64,000 bases of DNA from Bacillus tianshenii (GTDB lineage: Bacteria; Bacillota; Bacilli; Bacillales; Bacillaceae_N). The stretch spans positions 3,662,001 to 3,726,000 of the forward strand of contig CP129018.1 in the NCBI GenBank assembly GCA_020524525.2. Direction: 5' to 3'. Shown here in pieces: positions 1 to 7,693 of the stretch. Both the position numbers and the translations under genes were made by a program. The notes beneath the pieces are model-generated. The model was not told where the DNA came from and searched no databases. It saw nothing but the letters and a program-made list of their open reading frames with translations. Each line of letters opens with the position of its first letter. Position 1 is the stretch's first letter.

Positions 1-16
1 GTGGTACGCCGTGAAC

Positions 17-60
17 AAGAGAAGCAGAGAACCGTTTGATGGTTTCCTGCTTCTCTTGCT
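17..60 (+). terminator. Intrinsic terminator of an upstream gene
   Basis: A long hairpin with arms of about 11 bp (AAGAGAAGCAG pairing with CTGCTTCTCTT) plus an inner AACC/GGTT pairing ends before a T-rich stretch. It probably ends a transcript entering from the left edge. Confidence 0.6.
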
Positions 61-66
61 TTCTCG

Positions 67-75
67 TGCTATAAT
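67..75 (+). promoter_or_regulatory. Extended -10 promoter element
   Basis: TGCTATAAT is a TGN-extended -10 box about 38 bp before the next start codon. No good -35 box lies 17 bp upstream, which fits an extended -10 promoter. Confidence 0.5.
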
Positions 76-112
76 GTAAGGTGTTTGAAGTATTGTTTGG
101 AGGCACGTTTGT

Positions 113-484
113 ATGCGTAATCTTTATAAATATATCTTAATCGGCATTGGCTATCTATCCATTGCGCTCGGTGTAGTTGGGATTGTGCTGCCGTTAATTC
201 CTACAACTCCGCTATTATTATTAGGAGCCTATTGTTTGTTCAAGTCATCACCACGTCTTTATGAAAAGCTAATGAACCATAAGCTTTTAGGCGGCTATAT
301 CAAAAGGTGGCGCTCTGGTGAAGGAATTCCGCTTAAGTCAAAAATCATCGTCATTGCACTGCTTTGGCTCGCAATCGGCTATTCAGTAGCCTTCATGATT
401 CCACTCTTATTTGTGAAAATCCTGCTCCTTGGCATTGCCTCAACCGTAACCATCTACTTAATAAAAATGAAAAGTGCTAATTAA
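113..484 (+). CDS. YbaN/DUF454 family membrane protein
   Basis: Small integral membrane protein of 123 aa. The N-terminal half has the family signature: a hydrophobic helix with GIVLPLIPTTPLLLLGAYC, then the SSPR(L)Y motif near residues 45-50. The C-terminal third has one or two further hydrophobic helices, so about three membrane segments are expected. Length is normal for the family. The function of the family is unknown. It appears monocistronic, with an extended -10 promoter upstream and a hairpin after the stop codon. Confidence 0.8.
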   Translation: MRNLYKYILIGIGYLSIALGVVGIVLPLIPTTPLLLLGAYCLFKSSPRLYEKLMNHKLLGGYIKRWRSGEGIPLKSKIIVIALLWLAIGYSVAFMIPLLFVKILLLGIASTVTIYLIKMKSAN

Positions 485-516
485 CCACTACGGGATGTAA
501 CCTGTGGTGGTTTTTA
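483..516 (+). terminator. Terminator after the YbaN-type gene
   Basis: An ACCAC...GTGGT hairpin overlaps the stop codon region and is followed by TTTTT. Confidence 0.5.
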
Positions 517-528
517 GGTTAATACCCA

Positions 529-570
529 TTGACATATCGGTATCATCTGTTATAATTTTTTAAAACCGAT
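529..570 (+). promoter_or_regulatory. Sigma-A promoter with flanking inverted repeat, sulfonate-type ABC operon
   Basis: TTGACA (529-534) and TATAAT (551-556) are both perfect, with a 16-bp spacer, about 50 bp before the ATPase start. ATCGGT (536-541) and ACCGAT (565-570) form a 6-bp inverted repeat that straddles the -10 box. The repeat could be an operator, but no regulator is identified. Confidence 0.75.
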
Positions 571-608
571 TAAACAAATAGGAATTATAAATATAAGGGG
601 ATGGCACT

Positions 609-1391
609 ATGTTTCTCGAAATCCAAGACGTTAATAAACGCTTCCCTTACAAAGATAAGGAAGAATTAACCGTTCTAAAAGAAATAAATGTTTCGGTCGA
701 AAAAGGCGAATTCATTTCGCTGCTAGGCCCGTCTGGTTGTGGCAAATCGACCTTGCTTTCGATTGTTTCAGGGCTCGTCAAACCATCAGATGGAAAGTTG
801 TTGCTCAATCAACAGGAAATTAAAAAGCCAGGTCCTGATAAAGGAATGGTCTTTCAAGAGGCAGCGCTTTTCCCGTGGATGAGCGTATTAGAAAATGTGA
901 TGTTTCCGCTTCGGAAGAAAATGAGCAAAGAGCAGCAAAAATCAGTTGCGATGGAACATCTTAAGATGGTGCACCTAGCACCGTTTGCAGATAGTTATCC
1001 GCATTCACTTTCTGGAGGAATGCAGCAGCGTGTTGCAATTGCCCGGGCGCTTGCGATGGACCCGGAGCTTTTATTAATGGATGAACCGTTCGGGGCACTC
1101 GATGAGCAGACGAGAAGTATGCTGCATGAAGAACTCGAACATATTTGGCTGAAGACGAAGAAAACGATTTTGTTTGTTACGCACAACATTAGTGAAGCGA
1201 TTAAGCTGTCAGACCGCATCTTAGTAATGGGAACGCGTCCAGGCAGTATTATCAAGGACTATCGTGTTGACTTACCGCGTCCAAGAACAAACGTAAGAGA
1301 GCAAATGGTCGAAATGGAAGATGAAATCATGCAGGTTCTTGGAAAGGAAATTGAAAAAGTAAAGAAAGAGGAATTGCAATATGAACACTAA
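609..1391 (+). CDS. ABC transporter ATPase, nitrate/sulfonate/taurine family
   Basis: Cytoplasmic ATPase subunit of a three-part importer (260 aa). Walker A is GPSGCGKST near residue 40, the Q-loop lies in VFQEAALFPWMS, the signature is LSGGMQQRVAIARAL, Walker B is LLLMDEPFGALD, and the H-loop is FVTHNISEA. These features match the SsuB/TauB/NrtD/ThiZ group. It is first in the operon and overlaps the permease gene by 11 nt. The substrate cannot be read from the sequence: aliphatic sulfonates, nitrate, or a thiamine-precursor pyrimidine are all used within this family. Confidence 0.9.
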   Translation: MFLEIQDVNKRFPYKDKEELTVLKEINVSVEKGEFISLLGPSGCGKSTLLSIVSGLVKPSDGKLLLNQQEIKKPGPDKGMVFQEAALFPWMSVLENVMFPLRKKMSKEQQKSVAMEHLKMVHLAPFADSYPHSLSGGMQQRVAIARALAMDPELLLMDEPFGALDEQTRSMLHEELEHIWLKTKKTILFVTHNISEAIKLSDRILVMGTRPGSIIKDYRVDLPRPRTNVREQMVEMEDEIMQVLGKEIEKVKKEELQYEH

Positions 1392-2136
1392 GGTGAAGCA
1401 GCTACTCTTTTATATTGGATTTATCGCGGTTTGGCAATTGTTATATGGAATGGGCATTTGGCCGCCATCTGCATTTCCATCACCACTGCAAGTATTACAG
1501 ACACTCTGGGCTCGAACGTTAGATTTAACGCTATTACAGGATCTACTAGCAAGCTTTAAGCATTTATTTATCGGCTATGGCATTGCGCTTGTGCTTGGAA
1601 CATTGTTAGGAGTAACGCTTGCAAAATGGAAAACGGCTGACCAAACGCTAGGAAATTTAATTCTCGCTTTACAGAGCGTGCCAAGTATTGCTTGGCTTCC
1701 ACTCGCAATTATTTGGTTCGGCTTATCCGAAACAGCGGTTATCTTCATTGTCGTGCTAGGCGGAACATTTGTCATGACAATTAATATGCGGATCGGTATC
1801 AAAAACGTACCACCGCTTTATTTAAGAGCTGCGAAGACAATGGGCTCAGAAGGAATGGATTTATTTTGGAAGGTTATCATTCCAGCTTCCATCCCACACG
1901 CTGTAACAGGGATGAGGCTTGCTTGGGCGTTCGGCTGGCGTGCATTAATGGCTGGTGAAATTTTAAGCACAGGGCCAGGGTTAGGTTACACATTAAAGTA
2001 CGCCTCTGACTTCGGTGATTCAGCACTTGTTGTCGGGATTATTATCATTATCGGTGTGATCGGCACAATTGCCGACCAAATTGTATTTAAGCGAATGGAA
2101 AGTAAAGTTCTTAGTCGCTGGGGATTAGAATCTTAA
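1381..2136 (+). CDS. ABC transporter permease, nitrate/sulfonate/taurine family
   Basis: Membrane subunit (251 aa) with about six hydrophobic helices. The coupling (EAA-like) loop is at AAKTMGSEGMDLFWKVIIPASIPHAV, residues 145-170, typical of BPD_transp_1 permeases of the SsuC/TauC/ThiX group. The start overlaps the end of the ATPase gene and is preceded by AGAGGAATTGCAAT inside that gene, implying coupled translation. It pairs with the ATPase upstream and the binding lipoprotein downstream. Confidence 0.9.
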   Translation: MNTKVKQLLFYIGFIAVWQLLYGMGIWPPSAFPSPLQVLQTLWARTLDLTLLQDLLASFKHLFIGYGIALVLGTLLGVTLAKWKTADQTLGNLILALQSVPSIAWLPLAIIWFGLSETAVIFIVVLGGTFVMTINMRIGIKNVPPLYLRAAKTMGSEGMDLFWKVIIPASIPHAVTGMRLAWAFGWRALMAGEILSTGPGLGYTLKYASDFGDSALVVGIIIIIGVIGTIADQIVFKRMESKVLSRWGLES

Positions 2137-2157
2137 AGTTTGAAAGGGGATTGGAAA

Positions 2158-3153
2158 GTGAAGAAACGTCTATCAATTATGTTTGCATTGTTAACAAGTT
2201 TAATGGTCGTGTTAGCTGGTTGCGGAAATAGTGGGTCAGCAGACGGCAAGCCTGAGAAAGTTGTGATTGGTTACTTCCCAAACATTAACCACGCAGCAGC
2301 GATGGTTGCGAAGGACAAAGGATTTTATGAAGAAGCGTTAGGTGACGATATTGAAGTTGAATTTCGTACATTCCCTGATGGTGCAGCATTCATGACGGCA
2401 CTTAAAGCAGGAGAGTTAAATGGAGGTATGGTCGGTCCAGGACCAGCAATGAACCATTATATGAACGGGGCTGAAGTGAAAGTCATCGCAGCCGGTTCAA
2501 CTGGCGGTACAGTCATTGTTGCACGTGATGGCAGTGGCATTGAATCTGTTGAAGATATTAAAGGAAAAACATTCGTATCCCCGCGTGTTGGCTGCACGCA
2601 TGATGTTCAATTTGAAACATATATGAAGGAATTGGGCATTACATCTCAACGTACAGGTGGAACGATGAAGCACCAAACAGGCGCACCAGCTCAATATGTG
2701 AACCTGTTCCAATCAGGCCAAGTAGATGTCGCGACAGCACCTGAGCCATGGGCTTCATTCCTAGAAGAAAAGGTTGGCGCGAAGCCGATTATTGATAGTG
2801 ACAAGATTTCATTTGGTGAAACACTTCCAGCAGCCGTGTATGCAACAAACAACAACATGGCTGAAAACAATCCTGAGCTAACGGAAAAACTAATGGAAGC
2901 TCATAAAAAATCAACAGACTATATTAACGAAAATCCAGAAGAGTCACAGGAAATTGTCGTAAACAGCATTAAAGAAATTACAGGACAAGAGCTTTCTGAA
3001 TCTGTCGTGAAAAAAGCATGGGACCGCATTAATTTCACTTACGAAATTAACGAAGAAGCGCTTCAAGAATTTGCGAATTCTTCTCACGACCTTGGCTTCT
3101 TAACGGAAAAGCCAGATTTAAGCGGCTTAATTGATAAAAGCTTTATTGACTAA
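2158..3153 (+). CDS. Substrate-binding lipoprotein, nitrate/sulfonate/taurine ABC importer
   Basis: Extracytoplasmic receptor (331 aa). It begins with a lipoprotein signal ending in VVLAGCGNSG, so the lipidated Cys is near residue 21. The mature part has the NMT1/SsuA-like fold signature: GYFPNINHAAAMVAKDKGFYEE, then GPGPAMNHY and VDVATAPEPWASF. The GTG at 2158 is chosen over the in-frame TTG at 2140 because AAAGGGGA sits at the right distance before it. The NRTA-like motifs suggest a small anionic or pyrimidine ligand; a sulfonate is the most common annotation but is not proven here. Confidence 0.85.
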   Translation: MKKRLSIMFALLTSLMVVLAGCGNSGSADGKPEKVVIGYFPNINHAAAMVAKDKGFYEEALGDDIEVEFRTFPDGAAFMTALKAGELNGGMVGPGPAMNHYMNGAEVKVIAAGSTGGTVIVARDGSGIESVEDIKGKTFVSPRVGCTHDVQFETYMKELGITSQRTGGTMKHQTGAPAQYVNLFQSGQVDVATAPEPWASFLEEKVGAKPIIDSDKISFGETLPAAVYATNNNMAENNPELTEKLMEAHKKSTDYINENPEESQEIVVNSIKEITGQELSESVVKKAWDRINFTYEINEEALQEFANSSHDLGFLTEKPDLSGLIDKSFID

Positions 3154-3158
3154 ATTGA

Positions 3159-3194
3159 AAGAAGCAATCATCCAAGTGATGGTTGCTTCTTTTC
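3159..3194. terminator. Bidirectional terminator between ABC operon and pucR-type gene
   Basis: AAGAAGCAATCATC and GATGGTTGCTTCTT form a long stem with T and A runs on the two sides, serving the convergent genes. Confidence 0.75.
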
Positions 3195-4431
3195 ATTCCT
3201 CGCTTTTTAACAGCTGCAAATCAATATACAGCTGACATTTCAAATTGAAATCTGAGAAGTCAATGTCGGTTAGCTCGGTAATTTGATTTATGCGGTATTT
3301 CAACGTATTCGTATGAATGAAAAGCTGTTCTGCCGTAGGCTTTAGCTTACAGTTATTGAGCAAGTAGACTTCAAGTGTTTTCAGAAGAGAGGTTTGATTC
3401 GTTTGATCTTTTTGCTTTAACAGCAACAGTTCTTCATTCACATAGTTGCTCTGGTTATTTTGCTGTGAGATCGTTTCAAGATAGCGAAAGACGCCAAGCT
3501 TCTTATATTCATAGGAGACGTGCTGATAGGTGCTGATGAATTTCGATGTCTTAATCACTTCTAAAGCTTCTAAGTAGCATTTACGCAATGAGGAGATGTT
3601 CGTGTATTCGTTGCCGACCCCTGCAAAGACTTGAATATCTTGTTTGGCGAAATGATTAATAACAGTGTTGACGAGCTCATTGGCACTTGCTGTTAACCGC
3701 CCTGTTATGTAGGCGTGTTTGCTGCCAAGAATGACCCCGATATTGAAGTCATGAATAAAGAGCTGTGTCGGATATTCAAGCGCATTGGCGTAGAGGCGAG
3801 TCGTTTCCGTTAAATCCCCAAAGACCTCTTCTTCAATTTGAGGAACTGTGAAGACGCACACGGTGAAGGTAGAAGGAAGAATGATGTTCACATTCGCGGC
3901 CCCTGAGATAATCTGCTTTTCCGTCTTGTAGCTGCCATTCATAATGCGATTATAGAATTGATCCTTCTCAGCTTCCTTGTTCAATTTCAATTGATTCTTC
4001 TTATATAGCACCTTACCGACATGGAAGGAGATGTTGTGAAGAAAGTCTAGCTCCTCACTCGTTAATTCATGGTCGATTTCTTGGACCCAAATATAGCCCA
4101 TAATCTTTTCCTTATGCTTCGCGCTGACGACAATTCGTTGATTTAAGCCAATTTCCTCAATTTGCTCCACACGAAAAGGTGTTGAAATGGTTTTCAGCTG
4201 TTCAACGATTCCTTCATTTATGAATGTCTCCAGAATGGAAAGCGGGCACCCTTTTGATAGAATGGTCAGCTGATTTGCTTCATCAAAATGATTAATATAA
4301 TACGAACTATAAGCTACTAATGAAAATTGTTCATCTTCAACAATAATCGGTTTCTTTAAGGCATTGCTTATAACAGTCGTAATCTCATGAATGTCGGTAA
4401 GAGAAAGAATTTTTTCATTGAAATGTTCCAT
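3193..4431 (-). CDS. putR: PucR/CdaR-type transcriptional activator, probable proline regulator
   Basis: Cytoplasmic regulator of 412 aa. The N-terminal ~150 residues look like a sensory GAF-like domain. The middle is a GGDEF-like CdaR region, and the last ~60 residues are the PucR C-terminal helix-turn-helix (LKTLEVYLLNNCKLKPTAEQLFIHTNTLKYRI). ATG is preceded by GGGGGATAAC. It lies just downstream of proline dehydrogenase on the same strand. In Bacillus subtilis a PucR-family protein, PutR, activates proline catabolism, so PutR is the likely role. The symbol rests on family plus neighbourhood, not on a seen operator. Confidence 0.7.
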   Translation of the reverse strand: MEHFNEKILSLTDIHEITTVISNALKKPIIVEDEQFSLVAYSSYYINHFDEANQLTILSKGCPLSILETFINEGIVEQLKTISTPFRVEQIEEIGLNQRIVVSAKHKEKIMGYIWVQEIDHELTSEELDFLHNISFHVGKVLYKKNQLKLNKEAEKDQFYNRIMNGSYKTEKQIISGAANVNIILPSTFTVCVFTVPQIEEEVFGDLTETTRLYANALEYPTQLFIHDFNIGVILGSKHAYITGRLTASANELVNTVINHFAKQDIQVFAGVGNEYTNISSLRKCYLEALEVIKTSKFISTYQHVSYEYKKLGVFRYLETISQQNNQSNYVNEELLLLKQKDQTNQTSLLKTLEVYLLNNCKLKPTAEQLFIHTNTLKYRINQITELTDIDFSDFNLKCQLYIDLQLLKSEE

Positions 4432-4504
4432 GTTATCCCCCTTCCCTCATATTGCCAACTTTCCTCTTATCATACGTTTCAGTGCGGCTTATGTATAGGG
4501 GCAA

Positions 4505-4539
4505 ACAAAAAAGGACGAGAGCATTTGCTCGTTGTCCTT
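4505..4539 (-). terminator. Terminator after proline dehydrogenase gene
   Basis: On the minus strand AAGGAC and GTCCTT pair around an inner GAGC/GCTC hairpin and are followed by a T-rich run. The regulator downstream therefore probably has its own promoter or depends on read-through. Confidence 0.7.
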
Positions 4540-4550
4540 ATCATTTCCGT

Positions 4551-5468
4551 TTATTTTTTCACCATTCCTTTAAAGACAAAGGCAAGGTTTGCAGGTCTTT
4601 CTGCAAGTCTTCGCATGAAATAGCCATACCAATCCAATCCATATGGTACGTACACACGCATGTTATAGCCTTGCTTTACAAGGTCATGCTGTGTCTGGTT
4701 TCTCATGCCGTACAGCATTTGGAATTCAAATTGGCTCGGTGAAATATTATTTTCTTTTGCGAATTGCTTCGTAAATTCAATGATTTGGTCATCGTGTGAA
4801 GCAATTGCTGTATAGTTCCCATTCAGCAGGCTCTGTTTGATTAGCTTTTTGTAATTTTCATCGACATCTGCTTTTTCAGGATAGGCATGCTCTGCTGATT
4901 CTTTATAAGCTCCTTTTACAAGCCGTAGGAATGGTTTGTATTGACTTAACTCGTTCAAATCCTGTTCTGTACGGTACAAGTATGCTTGAAGAACAGTGCT
5001 GACATAAGTGTATTTTTCTTTAAACTGTTGAAAGAGTTCCAACGTCTTCTGACAGCGGGGCACATCTTCCATATCAATCGTTACCATCACTTGGTGCTTT
5101 TCTGCTGTATCTAATATCCGCGTCATATTCTTTACGACAAGCTCATGGCTAATATCAAGGCCAAGGGAGGTCATCTTCAGTGATACTTGTGAATTAAGAC
5201 CTTCTCTGCTAATTGTTTGAATGGTTTGGATACATTCCTCTGTACGTTCATTTGCGATTTCTTCGGAGTCGACAAACTCTCCTAAATGGTCAACTGTGAC
5301 AGCCAGACCTTTTTCATTTAATTCACGAATAAATTTAATCGAGCTTTGAAAGTCAATTCCGCCGATAAGCTTGCCGGCGGCAAACTTCCCGCCTCTATTT
5401 TTAGCAATATGATTTAACGTATTGTTCTTCGATAGGAATAGGAAAAAATCTCTTGTAATCGCTTCCAT
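4551..5468 (-). CDS. putB: Proline dehydrogenase (monofunctional)
   Basis: FAD-dependent enzyme oxidising L-proline to pyrroline-5-carboxylate (305 aa, the usual monofunctional bacterial length). It covers the beta/alpha-barrel seen in PutB/FadM proteins. LRLVKGAYKE is a conserved core strand, and the C-terminal VPYGLDWYGYFMRRLAERPAN carries the substrate-binding RRxxE motif. The start codon is preceded by GGAGGTGTAATT. A pyrroline-5-carboxylate dehydrogenase gene is not in this window. The PucR-type gene follows, and a proline-peptidase gene is divergent, making a proline-use neighbourhood. Confidence 0.9.
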   Translation of the reverse strand: MEAITRDFFLFLSKNNTLNHIAKNRGGKFAAGKLIGGIDFQSSIKFIRELNEKGLAVTVDHLGEFVDSEEIANERTEECIQTIQTISREGLNSQVSLKMTSLGLDISHELVVKNMTRILDTAEKHQVMVTIDMEDVPRCQKTLELFQQFKEKYTYVSTVLQAYLYRTEQDLNELSQYKPFLRLVKGAYKESAEHAYPEKADVDENYKKLIKQSLLNGNYTAIASHDDQIIEFTKQFAKENNISPSQFEFQMLYGMRNQTQHDLVKQGYNMRVYVPYGLDWYGYFMRRLAERPANLAFVFKGMVKK

Positions 5469-5573
5469 AATTACACCTCCAAAAGATGCAAAACTATTTC
5501 ATAATTATCTTACAATTTCTTTCCCTTTGTTTACAATGTCGCTAAAAAACAAGAAAATGAACGTTTTTTTGTC

Positions 5574-5587
5574 GGTAAGCGCTAATT
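5574..5587. promoter_or_regulatory. Possible cre-like site between putB and peptidase
   Basis: GGTAAGCGCTAATT contains the AAGCGCT core of catabolite-responsive elements but departs from the consensus at several outer positions. It lies in the divergent intergenic region. This is a weak prediction. Confidence 0.25.
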
Positions 5588-5665
5588 GCCAGTTGAATTC
5601 GTAGGTTGCTAAATTTTCGTATGCTATCATTGAAAGTGACTATCTGCATAAAGGGGCAATTAACA

Positions 5666-6766
5666 ATGGAACAGCGACTACAAATATTGAAGCAATGGTT
5701 ACAAGCAGAGAATGTAGATGTAGCATTTTTGAATTCAACTGAAAATGTTTTCTATTTAACGAACTTTTATACAGACCCTCATGAGCGTCTGATGGGGTTG
5801 TTTGTTTTTAAAGATGCAGAGCCGATTATGGTCGTGCCTGGGATGGAAGCAGGCCAGGTGAAGGACGCAGGCTGGAAAGATGAAGTGATCGGTTATGCAG
5901 ACCATGAAAACCCGTGGGATTTGGTTAAAGCATCACTTGAAAAACGAAATATGAAAAAGGTTGATAACGTAGCGATTGAATTAGAAGTACTTTCCTACGG
6001 TCGCAGTCAATCACTCTTATCACTGTTTCCGGATGCAAAGGTTTTATCAGTAGAAGATAAGCTGAATGAGATGCGCGTTGTGAAGGATGAAAATGAAATT
6101 GCGATTATTCGTAAAGCAGCTGAGCTTGCTGATTACGGGGTACAGGTCGGGGTTGACGCATTAGAAGAGGGCGTTACCGAGATGGAAGTACTTGCGAAGA
6201 TCGAGTATGAACTAAAGAAAAAAGGGATTCGTGAGATGTCATTTTCAACAATGGTACTGTTCGGTGAAAAGTCAGGACAGCCTCACGGAAACCCAGGTGA
6301 CCGTAAGCTGAAAGCAGGCGACTTTGTTTTATTCGATATGGGTGTTGTGCTGGATGGTTATTGTTCTGACATTACTCGGACATTTGCTTATAAAACTGTT
6401 TCAGATAAGCAGCGAGAAATCTATGAAACAGTCTTGAAAGCACAGCTTGCTTCATTAGAAGCGAGTAAGCCTGGTGCTCGGATTGGTGATTTAGATACGG
6501 TTGCACGTGATGTTATTACAGCCTCTGGCTATGGCGACTACTTCCCGCATCGAATTGGTCACGGCATGGGAATCAACGTGCACGAATTTCCGTCCATGAG
6601 CCATTTAAATGATGGAACGCTGAAGGAAGGCATGGTCTACACGATCGAACCAGGCATTTACGACCCTGAAATCGGCGGCGTTCGCATTGAGGATGATGTG
6701 TTAATCACGAAAGATGGTTACGAAACATTAACGAAATTCCCGAAAGAACTACTAATTATTAAGTGA
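5666..6766 (+). CDS. M24 family Xaa-Pro peptidase
   Basis: Cytoplasmic metallopeptidase (366 aa) cleaving bonds next to proline (aminopeptidase P or prolidase type). Residues 1-125 form the creatinase-like N-terminal domain, the rest the pita-bread domain. Metal ligands are visible: Asp in FDMGVVLDGY and CSDITRTF, His in HRIGHGMGI, and Glu in TIEPGIY and VRIEDDV. The start at ATG 5666 is chosen because AAGGGGC precedes it; an upstream in-frame codon at 5606 lacks a site. It diverges from proline dehydrogenase, so proline released from peptides could feed that enzyme. Confidence 0.88.
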   Translation: MEQRLQILKQWLQAENVDVAFLNSTENVFYLTNFYTDPHERLMGLFVFKDAEPIMVVPGMEAGQVKDAGWKDEVIGYADHENPWDLVKASLEKRNMKKVDNVAIELEVLSYGRSQSLLSLFPDAKVLSVEDKLNEMRVVKDENEIAIIRKAAELADYGVQVGVDALEEGVTEMEVLAKIEYELKKKGIREMSFSTMVLFGEKSGQPHGNPGDRKLKAGDFVLFDMGVVLDGYCSDITRTFAYKTVSDKQREIYETVLKAQLASLEASKPGARIGDLDTVARDVITASGYGDYFPHRIGHGMGINVHEFPSMSHLNDGTLKEGMVYTIEPGIYDPEIGGVRIEDDVLITKDGYETLTKFPKELLIIK

Positions 6767-6775
6767 AAAATTAAG

Positions 6776-6810
6776 GCTGCCCCGCTTGTAAAGTAGGGCA
6801 GTTTTTTTTC
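6776..6810 (+). terminator. Terminator after M24 peptidase gene
   Basis: GCTGCCC pairs with GGGCAG and is followed by eight T residues. Confidence 0.8.
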
Positions 6811-6882
6811 TAGATTGAAACTTCTTCCTGTGCTGAATCGTTATATAGATTAAATATTCATGCAGAAGGGCAGGGATTTGAA

Positions 6883-7578
6883 ATGAGTAAGTATTCAATT
6901 GATGAGTTCATTAAGCAAACAAAGCAGGTGGATAAGGGAGAAGGATTGTTCGAACTAGAAACACCACGCATGCTGGAAATTAATCTTGCAGGCCGCGTAT
7001 GGGCAAAGATGGGCTCTATGATTTCATATAACGGGCAAATCAAATTCGAACGTGAAGGTGTTTTTGAGCATGGATTAGGGAAGATGTTCAAAAAAGCTTT
7101 CACAGGTGAAGGTACGTCCTTAATGAAGGCCAATGGAAATGGCAAGCTGTACTTAGCAGACCAAGGAAAGAAAATTACAATTCTAGAACTGCAAAATGAC
7201 GCTATTGTGGTAAACGGCAATGACCTATTAGCGTTTGAAGAAGGCATTGACTGGGATATCAAAATGATGCGTAAGGTTGCAGGCATGATGTCAGGCGGTC
7301 TATTCAATGTGCGGCTAGAAGGGAGAGGGATGGTGGCGATCACGTCACACTATGAACCTCTAACATTACTTGTTACGCCGGATAAGCCTGTTATCACAGA
7401 CCCGAATGCAACTGTTGCATGGTCAGGGAACCTCCAGCCTGAATTTCAAACCGACATTACATTGAAAACATTCTTAGGGCGTGGAAGCGGAGAGTCGATT
7501 CAGATGAAATTTGCTGGAGAAGGCTTTGTGGTCGTACAGCCATTTGAAGAAGTCTATCTTAGCCAATCCAACAGCTAG
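6883..7578 (+). CDS. AIM24 family protein
   Basis: Soluble, mostly beta-strand protein of 231 aa. It shows the AIM24 (mitochondrial biogenesis AIM24-like) pattern: [21 protein letters not shown] near residues 30-50, a [19 protein letters not shown] segment, and the C-terminal [12 protein letters not shown]. The bacterial role of this family is not established. ATG is preceded by GCAGGGATTTGAA. It is followed by a separate leader and a transporter gene. Confidence 0.75.
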   Translation: MSKYSIDEFIKQTKQVDKGEGLFELETPRMLEINLAGRVWAKMGSMISYNGQIKFEREGVFEHGLGKMFKKAFTGEGTSLMKANGNGKLYLADQGKKITILELQNDAIVVNGNDLLAFEEGIDWDIKMMRKVAGMMSGGLFNVRLEGRGMVAITSHYEPLTLLVTPDKPVITDPNATVAWSGNLQPEFQTDITLKTFLGRGSGESIQMKFAGEGFVVVQPFEEVYLSQSNS

Positions 7579-7663
7579 ATGAGAAATTTGTAAAATAATC
7601 GAGAAAGAGCTAGGCATTCACCCACACGGCTATGGGCTGCTGTGCATACGATGACTCCAAACC

Positions 7664-7676
7664 GAGAGTTTCTCTC
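7664..7676 (+). promoter_or_regulatory. Short hairpin next to the transporter's ribosome binding site
   Basis: GAGAG-TTT-CTCTC is a perfect 5-bp hairpin ending just before AAAAGGAGG of the next gene. It could influence translation start, but no function is shown. Confidence 0.3.
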
Positions 7677-7693
7677 AAAAGGAGGATTTAAGA

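Noticed and set aside
4387-4742. Overlapping plus-strand ORFs opposite putR and putB ends
   Set aside because: No ribosome binding sites, and they cross a terminator and conserved genes on the other strand.
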